Below, in pieces: positions 27,679-35,701 of a DNA stretch of 64,000 nucleotides (position 1 is its first letter; each line of letters begins with the position of its first letter). Under the pieces are notes generated by a model. It worked only from the letters and a program-made list of their open reading frames with translations. It had not been told where the DNA came from and searched no databases. A program made the position numbers and the translations under genes. The DNA is from Sulfitobacter marinus (GTDB taxonomy: Bacteria > Pseudomonadota > Alphaproteobacteria > Rhodobacterales > Rhodobacteraceae), in contig NZ_FPAJ01000002.1 of assembly GCF_900116285.1 (NCBI RefSeq), forward strand, positions 620,001 to 684,000. Direction: 5' to 3'.

Positions 27679-28926
27679 TCAGTTCAGGTAGGGTGATGGA
27701 TCAACGCTGTCAAAGCCGTTGCGGACTTCGAAATGCACGAAAGCATCTTCGCCGCTGCGCAGCTTGGCGATGGGTGCGCCTTTCGACACGCTGTCGCCCT
27801 TGGCAACGCTGACATCAGTGACATTTGCGTAAACGGTCAACAGGTTATCGGGGTGACGGACCACGACAATCGGAATGCCTTCGGCGCTTTTCGTGATTGC
27901 AGCGACAGTGCCGCTATCTGCTGCCTTAACAGTGGTACCGGGGGCTGCCTTGATATTGATCCCCTCGTTTTTACCCTTTGAATAGGCGCGAATAATGCTT
28001 CCCTGAACCGGCGGGGTCATGCGGCCAGCCGTTGTGGGTTTCGTGGTTTTGCCAACATCTGCCACCGGCTCTGCGGGGGCGGGCTGGGTTGCAGCGGGTT
28101 TGGGCGCGGGTGGTTCGGCGGGCGGCAGCGGTTTTGCGGCGCTCGGCGGGGTGGGGGTTGGCGATCCGGCACCGGGCAATGTTGTGGTCACCGGCGTGGC
28201 CGTCGCGGTTGCGACAGGGGTCTCACGGGTTGGCGCGGCTTGCTGGGGGACGGGGATCAGCAGGAACTGTCCTTCGCGGATCGAGAAATCGGCCCCCAGA
28301 CCATTCCATTCCGCCAATGTTTCGACGGGCACGGCATAAAGCCGCGCGATGGTATAGGCGGTCTCGCCCCGTTCGACCCGATGGCGCACAGGCTCGCGGC
28401 CGGTCTGCTTAAGGGGATTTTCGCTGGTTTGCGCGGCAGGCAAGGCGGCGGTTTGCACGCTGGAGGATTCAGGCACGCGGTTGATTGCGCTGCCTGCAAG
28501 TGTCTGAATATCAACGGCTTGTGTGGTGATCGGGCCGGTGCCAGAGGCGCCGGTTGCGGGGGATGGCTCCGCGACGCGGGTTTCAAGGGCGATAATCTCG
28601 CCTTTGCGCAAGCGGACGTTTGGATCGATGCCATTGTAGCGTGACAAAGCATCGGCGTCGGTACCAACCCGGCTGGCCACGTCGTTCAAGGTGTCGCCCT
28701 GGCGGGCGACCACGACCTGATAGTTCGGATAAGAGATCACACCGCGATTGTCGGGCATCGGTCTGACCGCAAGTGGGCCGGTTGCAGCGTCGGCTGTGGT
28801 GAAACCATCACCGAAACCGCCGCGCAGATCGAAATCAAGGGGCCGCTCACATGCGGCCAGCAAAAGCGCACTGCTTCCTGCCAGAACCGTCAACCTAAGG
28901 GTTCGGGTCGCCATCGGATGGATCAT
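27679..28926 (-). CDS. nlpD: LysM/degenerate M23-type lipoprotein (murein hydrolase activator, NlpD-like)
   Basis: A 415-residue protein with a lipoprotein signal (VLAGSSALLLAAC, Cys near residue 26; a start at the second Met is equally possible). It has two LysM domains, about residues 66-112 (RQGDTLNDVASRVG) and 184-228 (ERGETAYTIARLYAVP), then a Pro/Ala/Thr-rich linker and a C-terminal LytM domain. In the LytM domain the zinc ligands are partly lost: the usual HxxGxD is NEGIN, while VHFEVR remains. This points to an amidase activator such as NlpD rather than an endopeptidase. It follows pcm and surE, the classical order. Confidence 0.9.
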   Translation of the reverse strand: MIHPMATRTLRLTVLAGSSALLLAACERPLDFDLRGGFGDGFTTADAATGPLAVRPMPDNRGVISYPNYQVVVARQGDTLNDVASRVGTDADALSRYNGIDPNVRLRKGEIIALETRVAEPSPATGASGTGPITTQAVDIQTLAGSAINRVPESSSVQTAALPAAQTSENPLKQTGREPVRHRVERGETAYTIARLYAVPVETLAEWNGLGADFSIREGQFLLIPVPQQAAPTRETPVATATATPVTTTLPGAGSPTPTPPSAAKPLPPAEPPAPKPAATQPAPAEPVADVGKTTKPTTAGRMTPPVQGSIIRAYSKGKNEGINIKAAPGTTVKAADSGTVAAITKSAEGIPIVVVRHPDNLLTVYANVTDVSVAKGDSVSKGAPIAKLRSGEDAFVHFEVRNGFDSVDPSPYLN

Positions 28927-29003
28927 CTGCTCGTCCTCATGTCTTGCACGACGTTTCGTCTTTGGTCTCCATGTGGTCTGGAGTTGCCCTGTCTATACAG
29001 CAT

Positions 29004-29663
29004 TTAGCCGTCTTTGCCCATTCCTTCAAGCAAAGGGACAAAGCGCACCTTGCGCAGTTCATCATACTCGAGCCCGGTTTCGGTCTTACGCACCCGTATC
29101 AGATGCTGCACGGCGTCGGACTGGCCAACGGGCACCACCATAATACCGCCGATTTTCAGCTGTGCGACCAAGGGGCCGGGGGGGTCCTCTGCGGCGGCGG
29201 TCACGATGATGCGGTCAAAAGGGGCCTGTTCTGGCAAGCCAAAGCTGCCGTCGCCAACAATGGCCGTGATATTGGTCAAATCAAGCGCTTCAAAGATTTC
29301 GCGGGCTTCGTGGACCAGCCTGCGGTGGCGGTCGATGGTATAGACCCGGCGCGCAAGCCTACTGAGGATCGCGGCCTGATAGCCGGAACCGGTGCCGACC
29401 TCGAGCACCTTATCGCGGGGCGAGACTTCAAGCGCTTGGGTCATCAGAGCCACAACGGATGGCTGACTGATGGTCTGCCCGCAGGCAATGGGCAGGGGCA
29501 TATCCTCGTAGGCGCGCGCGGCGAACAGGCCACGGATGAAGGGACCGCGGTCGATCTGCTCCATCGCGTTAAGAACACGGGCGTCGGTCACGCCCTTCGA
29601 GCGCAAAGCATAGAGGAATTGCATTTTGCGTTCCGCGGCCGAGATGTCCTCTTCTTCGTTCAT
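29004..29663 (-). CDS. pcm: Protein-L-isoaspartate O-methyltransferase
   Basis: Methylates isoaspartyl residues in damaged proteins using S-adenosylmethionine, starting their repair. It is 219 residues long. The AdoMet motif [15 protein letters not shown] and the family motif [17 protein letters not shown] are intact, and [20 protein letters not shown] is the conserved post-motif region. Its start overlaps the surE stop by four bases, as in many proteobacteria where surE-pcm-nlpD is a stationary-phase operon. Confidence 0.96.
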   Translation of the reverse strand: MNEEEDISAAERKMQFLYALRSKGVTDARVLNAMEQIDRGPFIRGLFAARAYEDMPLPIACGQTISQPSVVALMTQALEVSPRDKVLEVGTGSGYQAAILSRLARRVYTIDRHRRLVHEAREIFEALDLTNITAIVGDGSFGLPEQAPFDRIIVTAAAEDPPGPLVAQLKIGGIMVVPVGQSDAVQHLIRVRKTETGLEYDELRKVRFVPLLEGMGKDG

Positions 29664-30445
29664 GTATTGATGGCTTCTAGGGAGGCGAAGCTATCATGGG
29701 CGGTAAAGTCGGCGCGCATGGGGGTCACGGTAATATAGCCGTTCAGGTTCAGTGCCGCATCGGTGTGGGCCGCCGTCGGTATCTGCTGGTCGGCCCCTTG
29801 GATCCATAAATACCGACGCCCTTGGGGCGAGACATGCGGGGTGGTGGAAAAACTGGTCTCGCTGCGGATCCCTTGGGGGGCGAGGCGGATACCTTGCACG
29901 TCAGCGGCTGCAGTGGGCGGAAAGTTAACGTTATAAAACAAACGGTAGCCGTCAATATGCGCCGGCGTGGCGTCGAGAATGCGGCGGATCACATCCGCGC
30001 CATGCTCTGCCGCGGCCTCGAAGGCGTCGTCAAGAACGCGGTTGGCCGGGCCAAAATATTGCGACATGGCAACGGCTGGAATACCTTGAAGCGCGGCTTC
30101 CATCGCGCCACCGATGGTGCCGGAATACATTGCGTTTTCAGCAGCATTATTGCCCCGGTTGACGCCTGACAGAACCAGATCTGGAGGGCTGTCTTTCATT
30201 GAATCGTGCAGGGCGGCTAAAACGCAATCGGCGGGGCTGCCTTCGATAGAAAACGCGTGTTTGCCGATCCGTTCAACCATCATTGGACGGGTATAGCTGA
30301 TGCAATGGGCCACGCCGGATTGTTCATAGGCGGGGGCGACTGTCCAGACCTCGCCCGTGGGGCCTGCAATGGTGGTGGCAATGGCATGAAGCGTCTTGAG
30401 GCCCGGTGCGTGGATGCCATCATCGTTGGTAATTAGAATGCGCAT
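29660..30445 (-). CDS. surE: 5'/3'-nucleotidase SurE
   Basis: Metal-dependent nucleoside monophosphate phosphatase of stress survival. It is 261 residues long. The N-terminal motif [14 protein letters not shown] carries the metal-binding Asp8 and Asp9, [18 protein letters not shown] is the second metal/phosphate motif, and the FYNVNFPP segment is conserved. It is translated leftward and coupled to pcm. Upstream lies a stretch of 72 bases containing repeat copy C, then the SDR gene in the same direction. Confidence 0.96.
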   Translation of the reverse strand: MRILITNDDGIHAPGLKTLHAIATTIAGPTGEVWTVAPAYEQSGVAHCISYTRPMMVERIGKHAFSIEGSPADCVLAALHDSMKDSPPDLVLSGVNRGNNAAENAMYSGTIGGAMEAALQGIPAVAMSQYFGPANRVLDDAFEAAAEHGADVIRRILDATPAHIDGYRLFYNVNFPPTAAADVQGIRLAPQGIRSETSFSTTPHVSPQGRRYLWIQGADQQIPTAAHTDAALNLNGYITVTPMRADFTAHDSFASLEAINT

Positions 30446-30498
30446 AATATCCCCTTTGCGCCTTGATAAGCGAGGGATGTGGGCGCGGCAAGGCAGGA

Positions 30499-30531
30499 GC
30501 CTTCGGCGAGGATATTTTTAAGCCAGAGAAG
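30499..30531 (+). repeat. Dispersed 33-bp repeat, copy C
   Basis: Full-length copy: GCCTTCGGCGAGGATATTT, spacer, AAGCCAGAGAAG. It lies between leftward surE and a leftward SDR gene, in opposite orientation to both. The TTA at 30518-30520 inside it is the stop codon of the SDR, and its right part encodes the last residues of that protein (ASLA-like). Confidence 0.9.
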
Positions 30532-31171
30532 CGGACAGAGCGGCTAAAATGTCAGCCGCCTGGATGTGGGGGCTGGCCAGATCATCGCGGGATTCACCGG
30601 GATGGAACCGTGCGCGGGTTGCCGTGGGCATGGGCGCGGGTGTCATGATGTGAACCTGCGGACCGATTTTGGCGGCCTCGGCCTGCCATGATCTGGCAAG
30701 GGCGATTTGGGCTGCTTTGGTGGCACCGTAGGCCCCGTAGAACTTGGATCCGACCACCGGATCGTCGAAAAACACCGCTTGACCCGATTGCGCCAGCAAG
30801 GGCGATACATAGGTGATCAGGGTCGAAGTGGCGGTGATGTTGCAGGCCACGGATTTTGCCATGTCTTTGACATCGATATGATCGGTGGGGGCAAGGGGGG
30901 CTGCGTGGATCGCGCTGTGCATCCACAGATCAAGGCTGCCCCAACGGTCATAAATGCCACGGCACAGGGTCGCCATGGCATCGGCGTTTGTGATGTCCAT
31001 GGGGGCCAAGGTGGCACTGCCGCCACGGGCTTGGATGCGGTCATCCAGTTCCTCGAGCGCGCCGGTGGTTTTGGCCACGGCGATGATGTGGTGGGTGTCG
31101 CAGAGCGCTTCGGCCAAAGCAGCCCCAAGGCCGCGCGAGGCGCCTGTGATCAATGCAGTTTTTTGTGTCAT
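30518..31171 (-). CDS. SDR-family oxidoreductase
   Basis: A 217-residue short-chain dehydrogenase/reductase with classical signature: cofactor loop TGASRGLG at residues 8-15 and the catalytic pair in YGATKAAQ. The product-specific loop suggests no substrate. I chose the ATG at 31171 (MTQKTALITGAS); an upstream ATG at 31207 adds 12 residues of no family similarity. The C-terminus ends within the dispersed repeat, so the present stop may have been supplied by the repeat. It is upstream of surE in the same direction, separated by 72 bases. Confidence 0.88.
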   Translation of the reverse strand: MTQKTALITGASRGLGAALAEALCDTHHIIAVAKTTGALEELDDRIQARGGSATLAPMDITNADAMATLCRGIYDRWGSLDLWMHSAIHAAPLAPTDHIDVKDMAKSVACNITATSTLITYVSPLLAQSGQAVFFDDPVVGSKFYGAYGATKAAQIALARSWQAEAAKIGPQVHIMTPAPMPTATRARFHPGESRDDLASPHIQAADILAALSASLA

Positions 31172-31244
31172 GGGTGGGGATATGCGCGGGGGAATGCGCC
31201 GCGTCAAGGGGGCGCTTGGCCCTGGGGTCGATGGCCGTGCCTCG

Positions 31245-31637
31245 TTAACCTTTGCGGTGATAGGTAAAGGTCAGCCGCGAGAGGTGGTCAATGGCCTGAA
31301 CGGGCAAGCGCGCGCCGATCGTCACGCGCAATGCGCGATTGGTTTCGTAGATAAATTCGGTTGGATAGATGTCGCGTATGATGGCGCTGATCGTCGTTTT
31401 GCAATCGACATACAGTGCAAGGGTTTGCGGTGCGCTGTCTTGCCAGTTCAGCCGCAGCGTGCTGCCTTGGCGCGCGCGCTTTGGTCGCCATGCCGGTTGC
31501 CCCCATTTGAGGCTCTCGTCGAGGGGGCCCACATCTGCGTCTTGTGCGGCCTTGAGGATAAGCGCGCGCATGTCGCAAAACTGATTGCGTGCTGCGGCGG
31601 GCCATGGGGCGATTGTACTGTCGAACGGGTTGGTCAT
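31245..31637 (-). CDS. DUF1801-type protein (YdhG-like)
   Basis: A 130-residue protein. The pattern ARNQFCDMRALILKAA, LDESLKWGQPAWRP and LALYVDCKTTI matches the DUF1801/YdhG fold related to frataxin-like domains. Function is unknown. I chose the ATG at 31637 (MTNPFDSTIAP); a longer frame to 31754 runs into the next gene and has an arginine-rich non-family N-terminus. It is leftward, 73 bases upstream of the SDR gene and probably co-transcribed. Confidence 0.82.
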   Translation of the reverse strand: MTNPFDSTIAPWPAAARNQFCDMRALILKAAQDADVGPLDESLKWGQPAWRPKRARQGSTLRLNWQDSAPQTLALYVDCKTTISAIIRDIYPTEFIYETNRALRVTIGARLPVQAIDHLSRLTFTYHRKG

Positions 31638-31707
31638 GTTTGCAGGTTGCACGTGACGGGCCAGGCGATCAAGTGCGGCTGCGGCGGATCGGCGGCGACC
31701 TATGCCC

Positions 31708-31974
31708 TTAAGACGCGGGAAGCTGCAAAACTTTGGCTTTCTGGCCGATGCCAATCACGATGGCGCTGTCGCTGATCGCAGCGAGCGTGCCGCCCGCAAT
31801 CGGGTCGCCCAGTTTAACACGCCTGATTTTGCCATTGCGTTCACGCACCAACGCCCCGGGATCTGTCACGCTGCCGAAAATCCCGATGAGGGACACGGCG
31901 GGCAGGGCGACTTTTTGGGTCGCGAGCGCAATGACTTTGGCCGGGGTCGGCGTGCCAATTTCGTCTGTGGACAT
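31708..31974 (-). CDS. Small GspC/PilP-like protein
   Basis: An 88-residue protein starting MSTDEIGTPTP. Residues about 20-80 read ALPAVSLIGIFGSVTDPGAL, then GKIRRVKLGDPIAGGTLAAIS, which resembles the HR-type domain of type II secretion GspC and pilus PilP proteins (a small beta-sandwich that binds secretin). It has no membrane anchor, unlike GspC. No secretion or pilus genes are nearby, so it may act alone or be a relic. I chose the ATG at 31974; the longer open frame to 32073 lacks similarity. Confidence 0.65.
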   Translation of the reverse strand: MSTDEIGTPTPAKVIALATQKVALPAVSLIGIFGSVTDPGALVRERNGKIRRVKLGDPIAGGTLAAISDSAIVIGIGQKAKVLQLPAS

Positions 31975-32179
31975 GTCAGCCTTTCTTGTGCGCCATGATA
32001 AGGGCGGCGGGTATTTCAAAGCTGTTAGCAAAGCGGGGACTGGAGCTGAAGGCGTCGTTGCCGCAGCAAGCAAAGACCAGCCTAAGACGTCGGCAAAGCT
32101 TTGCCACGCGTATCCTACGCAAAACAGCGCAGGGGCATGAACCTCTGTGCTGTAGATGTCTGATAATGGGCGGGTACGC

Positions 32180-33676
32180 CTATTCGGCGGCGGGTTTCAT
32201 TTCAAAACCCTTGTCGATCTGATCCGCAGGTCTGACGGGATAATCGCCCGTAAAGCACGCGTCGCAATATTGCGGGCATTCGTCGTTGCGGCCTTCGGTT
32301 TCGCCCACGGCGCGGTAGAGCCCGTCGATTGAAATGAATTTCAGGCTGTCGACTTGCAAATGATCGCGCATTTCTTCTTCTGACATGGTTGCTGCCAACA
32401 GCTTTTCGCGCTGCGGCGTGTCGACACCATAAAAACATGGCCATGCGGTGGGAGGCGAGGCGATGCGGAAGTGAACCTCCTTGGCACCGGCATCAAGGAT
32501 CATTTCCTTGATCTTTCGGCTGGTCGTGCCGCGCACCACCGAATCGTCGACCAGGATAACGCGCTTGCCCTTGATCAGCGCACGGTTCACGTTGAGCTTG
32601 AGACGCACGCCCATGTTGCGGATCTGTTCGGTGGGTTCAATAAATGTCCGGCCCATATACTGGTTGCGGATGATCCCCATGGCATAAGGGATGCCCGATT
32701 GCAGGCTGAACCCGATGGCCGCAGGGGTGCCGCTGTCCGGCACGGGGCAGACCAGATCAGCCTCGACCGGGCTTTCCTTGGCCAACTCGCGGCCGATTGC
32801 CTCGCGGGTTTCATATACAGAGCGGCCACCCAGAATGCTGTCAGGGCGGCTGAAATACACATGTTCAAAGATGCAGAACCGTGGTTCCAACCGACGGAAG
32901 GGGAAATGGCTCTCAACGCCTTTGTCGGTGATCACGACCATTTCGCCGGGCTCAATCTCGCGGACGAAATCGGCACCGATGATATCAAGGGCACAGGTTT
33001 CCGAGCTAAGCGCCCAGCCGTCACCGACCTTGCCCAATACCAGCGGGCGCACGCCCAAAGGATCGCGCACGCCGATCAGCTTGGTGCGGGTCATGGCGAC
33101 AACGGAAAACGCGCCCTCAACCCGGCGCAGGGCGTCTTCCATGCGTTCGGGAATATTGCGCTGCAAGGACCGGGCCATCAAATGGATGATGCATTCACTG
33201 TCCGAGGACGACTGGAAAATCGAGCCGCGTTCAATCAGCTCGCGGCGCAGGGCGTTGGCATTGGTGATGTTGCCATTATGGGCAATCGCCGCACCGCCCA
33301 TGGCGAATTCGCCAAAAAACGGCTGCACATCGCGGATCGCGGTCGGGCCTTTATTGCCGGAGGTGGAGTAGCGCACATGCCCGATGGCCAATTCGCCGGG
33401 CAGGGTTTCCATGATCTTTTGCGAGGTAAAGTTATCGCGCACATAACCAAAGCGGCGCGCAGATTGAAAACCGTCTGTCGGATCATAGCTGACGATGCCG
33501 CCGGCCTCTTGTCCGCGATGTTGCAGCGCATGCAGGCCAAGGGCCACAAAGTTCGATGCGTCGGCGACACCGACAACGCCGAAAACCCCGCATTCCTCTT
33601 TCAGTTTATCGCCGTCATCGGCGTCTCGTAGATACGAGGTGTCAAAAGGATGTGCGGGAGGCATGATCTTGGACAA
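32180..33676 (-). CDS. purF: Amidophosphoribosyltransferase
   Basis: First enzyme of purine synthesis: PRPP plus glutamine gives phosphoribosylamine. It is 498 residues long. The Ntn-hydrolase domain begins with the catalytic Cys29 in EECGVFGVVG after propeptide-like residues; a start at Met5 is also possible and shortens the leader. The PRPP motif VILVDDSVVRGTTS and the C-terminal iron-sulfur-type cysteine pattern in YCDACFTGDYP are present. It is a stand-alone leftward gene with a long non-coding upstream region. Confidence 0.97.
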   Translation of the reverse strand: MSKIMPPAHPFDTSYLRDADDGDKLKEECGVFGVVGVADASNFVALGLHALQHRGQEAGGIVSYDPTDGFQSARRFGYVRDNFTSQKIMETLPGELAIGHVRYSTSGNKGPTAIRDVQPFFGEFAMGGAAIAHNGNITNANALRRELIERGSIFQSSSDSECIIHLMARSLQRNIPERMEDALRRVEGAFSVVAMTRTKLIGVRDPLGVRPLVLGKVGDGWALSSETCALDIIGADFVREIEPGEMVVITDKGVESHFPFRRLEPRFCIFEHVYFSRPDSILGGRSVYETREAIGRELAKESPVEADLVCPVPDSGTPAAIGFSLQSGIPYAMGIIRNQYMGRTFIEPTEQIRNMGVRLKLNVNRALIKGKRVILVDDSVVRGTTSRKIKEMILDAGAKEVHFRIASPPTAWPCFYGVDTPQREKLLAATMSEEEMRDHLQVDSLKFISIDGLYRAVGETEGRNDECPQYCDACFTGDYPVRPADQIDKGFEMKPAAE

Positions 33677-34183
33677 CGGGGCAGCTCCGATTCCGGGAAG
33701 AAGACACGCACTATGTAGGCGCTTGAACGGAGCTTGTCACCCCGCTGTCACATTATGAGACGCCTAAAAGGGTGGCACAGTCGTGATATGGGGTGGGTCG
33801 CAACTTTTGCGTGTGGGAAGGGTGGGGGATGAGTAAGGTGCCGCGCCCGAATTGGGGCGGGATTGCGGGGGACGGTGCTTCTCCGGTGGTATATGCATTG
33901 TTCGGTGCAATTCGCGCGCAATGATTGTTTATGGAGAATGTAGCGAATGGCTGGAAAGAGCCCAGACTGACGGATGCTGCGTTTTGAAGGAACGTCAGCT
34001 ATCATGAAAGCGACCAAAAACCTTCAACAACTGCATGGGTTTTGAACGGGGTTTTTGGCAGCGTCAATCGGGGTATCTTGAGTCTGCTCCCAAAAGGAGT
34101 GTTTTTGGAACACATTCTCAACTTAGGGTAGACCATCAATTCCGTATCGAGTATTCAACAGAAATGTATGTGAGGGCAGTTCA
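33677..34183. other. Non-coding stretch between purF and the AT-rich orphan gene
   Basis: About 500 bases without a supportable gene. Any purF promoter must lie in the left part; I could not find convincing -35/-10 boxes. From about 33890 on the base composition shifts toward A+T. A leftward open frame at 33748-34017 has no ribosome binding site and atypical codons, so I do not count it. GAGGG at 34172-34176 is the ribosome binding site of the next gene. Confidence 0.6.
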
Positions 34184-34879
34184 TTGAAAAACGTTTTTTT
34201 AGTTGTTGGATTGGTGATTGCCAGTTTTGTTGCCTATAATTTTTACAGCGCTTCTGAGACGCCGAATACTGACGGCATTATAACGGATGTAGACCCTACT
34301 GATTATTTCATCTCGGTTCAGGCAACGCCAATTAGCGATTATGTTGTGTCGTTAGTTGTGACAACAAACATACCCCTCCCTGTGGAAGTTATGGCGGGTG
34401 TTTCAGCAAAGGGTCTAGCGCCAACAGACACCTTCATTGGCGTGTCCGAGCGTATAAAATTAACGTCGCCCGAGCAAACTATCGAACTTGATGGTAGGCC
34501 TGAAAATCTGCCATCTGGCGAGTACACAGCAGATGTCACATTCTATCCTCGTTGGGGTGCGGAAAATGGGACGGAACAAGCTAAAACCATCCAGCACGAA
34601 ATCATTGGTGCGGTTGATGTCACCCTAAGCGGATCAGGCGAAAACAGAGACCAAGCCGATCAACGTAATGTTGCACAAAAATGGGTTATGGAGAACGTTT
34701 CTGTTGGCACGGCTTGGAACGAAGACCAGTTTGTTCAAAGGATGGGGCCGTTCGAGAAATCTGCTTCTACGTTGAACCTCCACGATGCTTTCTTCTTTCC
34801 TGAAGCAGATATGACCATCGTTGTTAGCCGCGTAAATAATACAGTTGCTACATGGCGTTTTGGCGAAGCGACGCATTAG
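34184..34879 (+). CDS. Orphan exported or membrane-anchored protein in an AT-rich patch
   Basis: A 231-residue protein with TTG start at 34184, supported by GAGGG seven bases upstream. Residues 1-22 (KNVFLVVGLVIASFVAYNF) form a signal peptide or N-terminal anchor. The rest is beta-rich with a Thr/Val pattern: an Ig-like region near residues 45-135 (MAGVSAKGLAPTDTF, then ERIKLTSPEQTIEL), then a second segment ending DMTIVVSRVNN. No domain is recognised. Base composition is about 40-48 % GC against about 60 % around it, and codons such as ata, aga and tta are frequent, which suggests acquisition by transfer. It is alone, with palindromes downstream. Confidence 0.7.
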   Translation: MKNVFLVVGLVIASFVAYNFYSASETPNTDGIITDVDPTDYFISVQATPISDYVVSLVVTTNIPLPVEVMAGVSAKGLAPTDTFIGVSERIKLTSPEQTIELDGRPENLPSGEYTADVTFYPRWGAENGTEQAKTIQHEIIGAVDVTLSGSGENRDQADQRNVAQKWVMENVSVGTAWNEDQFVQRMGPFEKSASTLNLHDAFFFPEADMTIVVSRVNNTVATWRFGEATH

Positions 34880-34890
34880 GAGATTGCTGG

Positions 34891-34925
34891 GAACCGTTCA
34901 AAGGCGACCGTTTCTTGAACGGTTC
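34891..34925 (+). terminator. Perfect 11-bp stem-loop after the AT-rich orphan gene
   Basis: GAACCGTTCAA at 34891-34901 and TTGAACGGTTC at 34915-34925 are exact inverted repeats with a 13-base loop. No U-run follows. It lies 12 bases after the orphan's stop and may be a terminator-like stem or the end of the acquired segment. Confidence 0.55.
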
Positions 34926-35063
34926 GCTAAACCGGACATTGACGTGACCGTATTGAAGGTCGGCTCCGTCCGCACAGCAGCCATCTAAGATACGGCACAT
35001 TTGTGCAAAGCCCTCAAAGCGCGAATAGCCCCCCGTATGGCAAGCCGATCAAGCACAAACACC

Positions 35064-35093
35064 AAGGGCCGCCCTATTCACGGGGCGGCCCTT
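35064..35093. terminator. Bidirectional terminator downstream of cvpA
   Basis: AAGGGCCGCCC at 35064-35074 pairs with GGGCGGCCCTT at 35083-35093. On the rightward strand TTTT follows partly within the stem; leftward the run is weaker. It ends the leftward cvpA transcript and any rightward read-through of the orphan. Confidence 0.75.
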
Positions 35094-35118
35094 TTGCGTC
35101 GTCTAATTATATCAAGCG

Positions 35119-35673
35119 TTATTCGCCGCAGCTGCCGACGAGGGCTTCGTAGCGGGATGTGATCCAGCCAAGGGCTTCTTCGGGGTTTTGCTCTTCGATC
35201 TGGCCGGTGAACTTGCCAAACACTTGGGCAGAGCGGCTTTCGTCGACGATGGTATAGGTCTGGCCGGTGATCACGGTGTCATAGACAAAGAACGCAATCG
35301 CCACGAGCAGGATGCCGCGCGCGACGCCGAACAGAAATCCAAACCCCTGATCAAGGCCGCCCAGCACCGACCGTTGCACCAGCGACGAAAACAGCGGGGT
35401 GAACAGTGATACCACGATCAAGGCGATGGCAAAGACGATAGCAAATGCGCCGATGATGGACAATTCACAGCTGTCGGCCAGAAACTCGCCCACGACCGGG
35501 ATCTCGGACACCAGCGGTTCGACTTGGGGCGCGAATAGAAATGCCACGACGGCGGCGGCGATCCAGCCGAGGATGGCCATCAGCTCGCGGACCAGACCGC
35601 GGCTATATGCCAAAAGCGCAGACAGGACGATGACAAGCGCCACAACCCCGTCAATGATGGTAAAACCTTCCAT
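35119..35673 (-). CDS. cvpA: CvpA family membrane protein
   Basis: A 184-residue inner-membrane protein with four predicted helices (FTIIDGVVALVIVLSALLAY, ELMAILGWIAAAVVAFLFA, IIGAFAIVFAIALIVVSLF and FLFGVARGILLVAIAFFVY). This matches the CvpA family, which is needed for colicin V production in E. coli and for bile/envelope tolerance. The SRGLVRE motif after the first helix is characteristic. It is downstream of radA (28 bases) in the same direction, as in many alphaproteobacteria. In many genomes purF follows cvpA; here the AT-rich patch lies between them. Confidence 0.9.
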   Translation of the reverse strand: MEGFTIIDGVVALVIVLSALLAYSRGLVRELMAILGWIAAAVVAFLFAPQVEPLVSEIPVVGEFLADSCELSIIGAFAIVFAIALIVVSLFTPLFSSLVQRSVLGGLDQGFGFLFGVARGILLVAIAFFVYDTVITGQTYTIVDESRSAQVFGKFTGQIEEQNPEEALGWITSRYEALVGSCGE

Positions 35674-35701
35674 GATCGTTTTGCCTTCCTTGTGGGGGCG
35701 G

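Noticed and set aside
32471..33631. 386-codon open frame opposite purF
   Set aside because: Antisense shadow of purF, with no supporting motifs.
33748..34017. 89-codon leftward frame upstream of purF
   Set aside because: No ribosome binding site, unusual codons and no similarity; probably chance in an AT-rich spacer.
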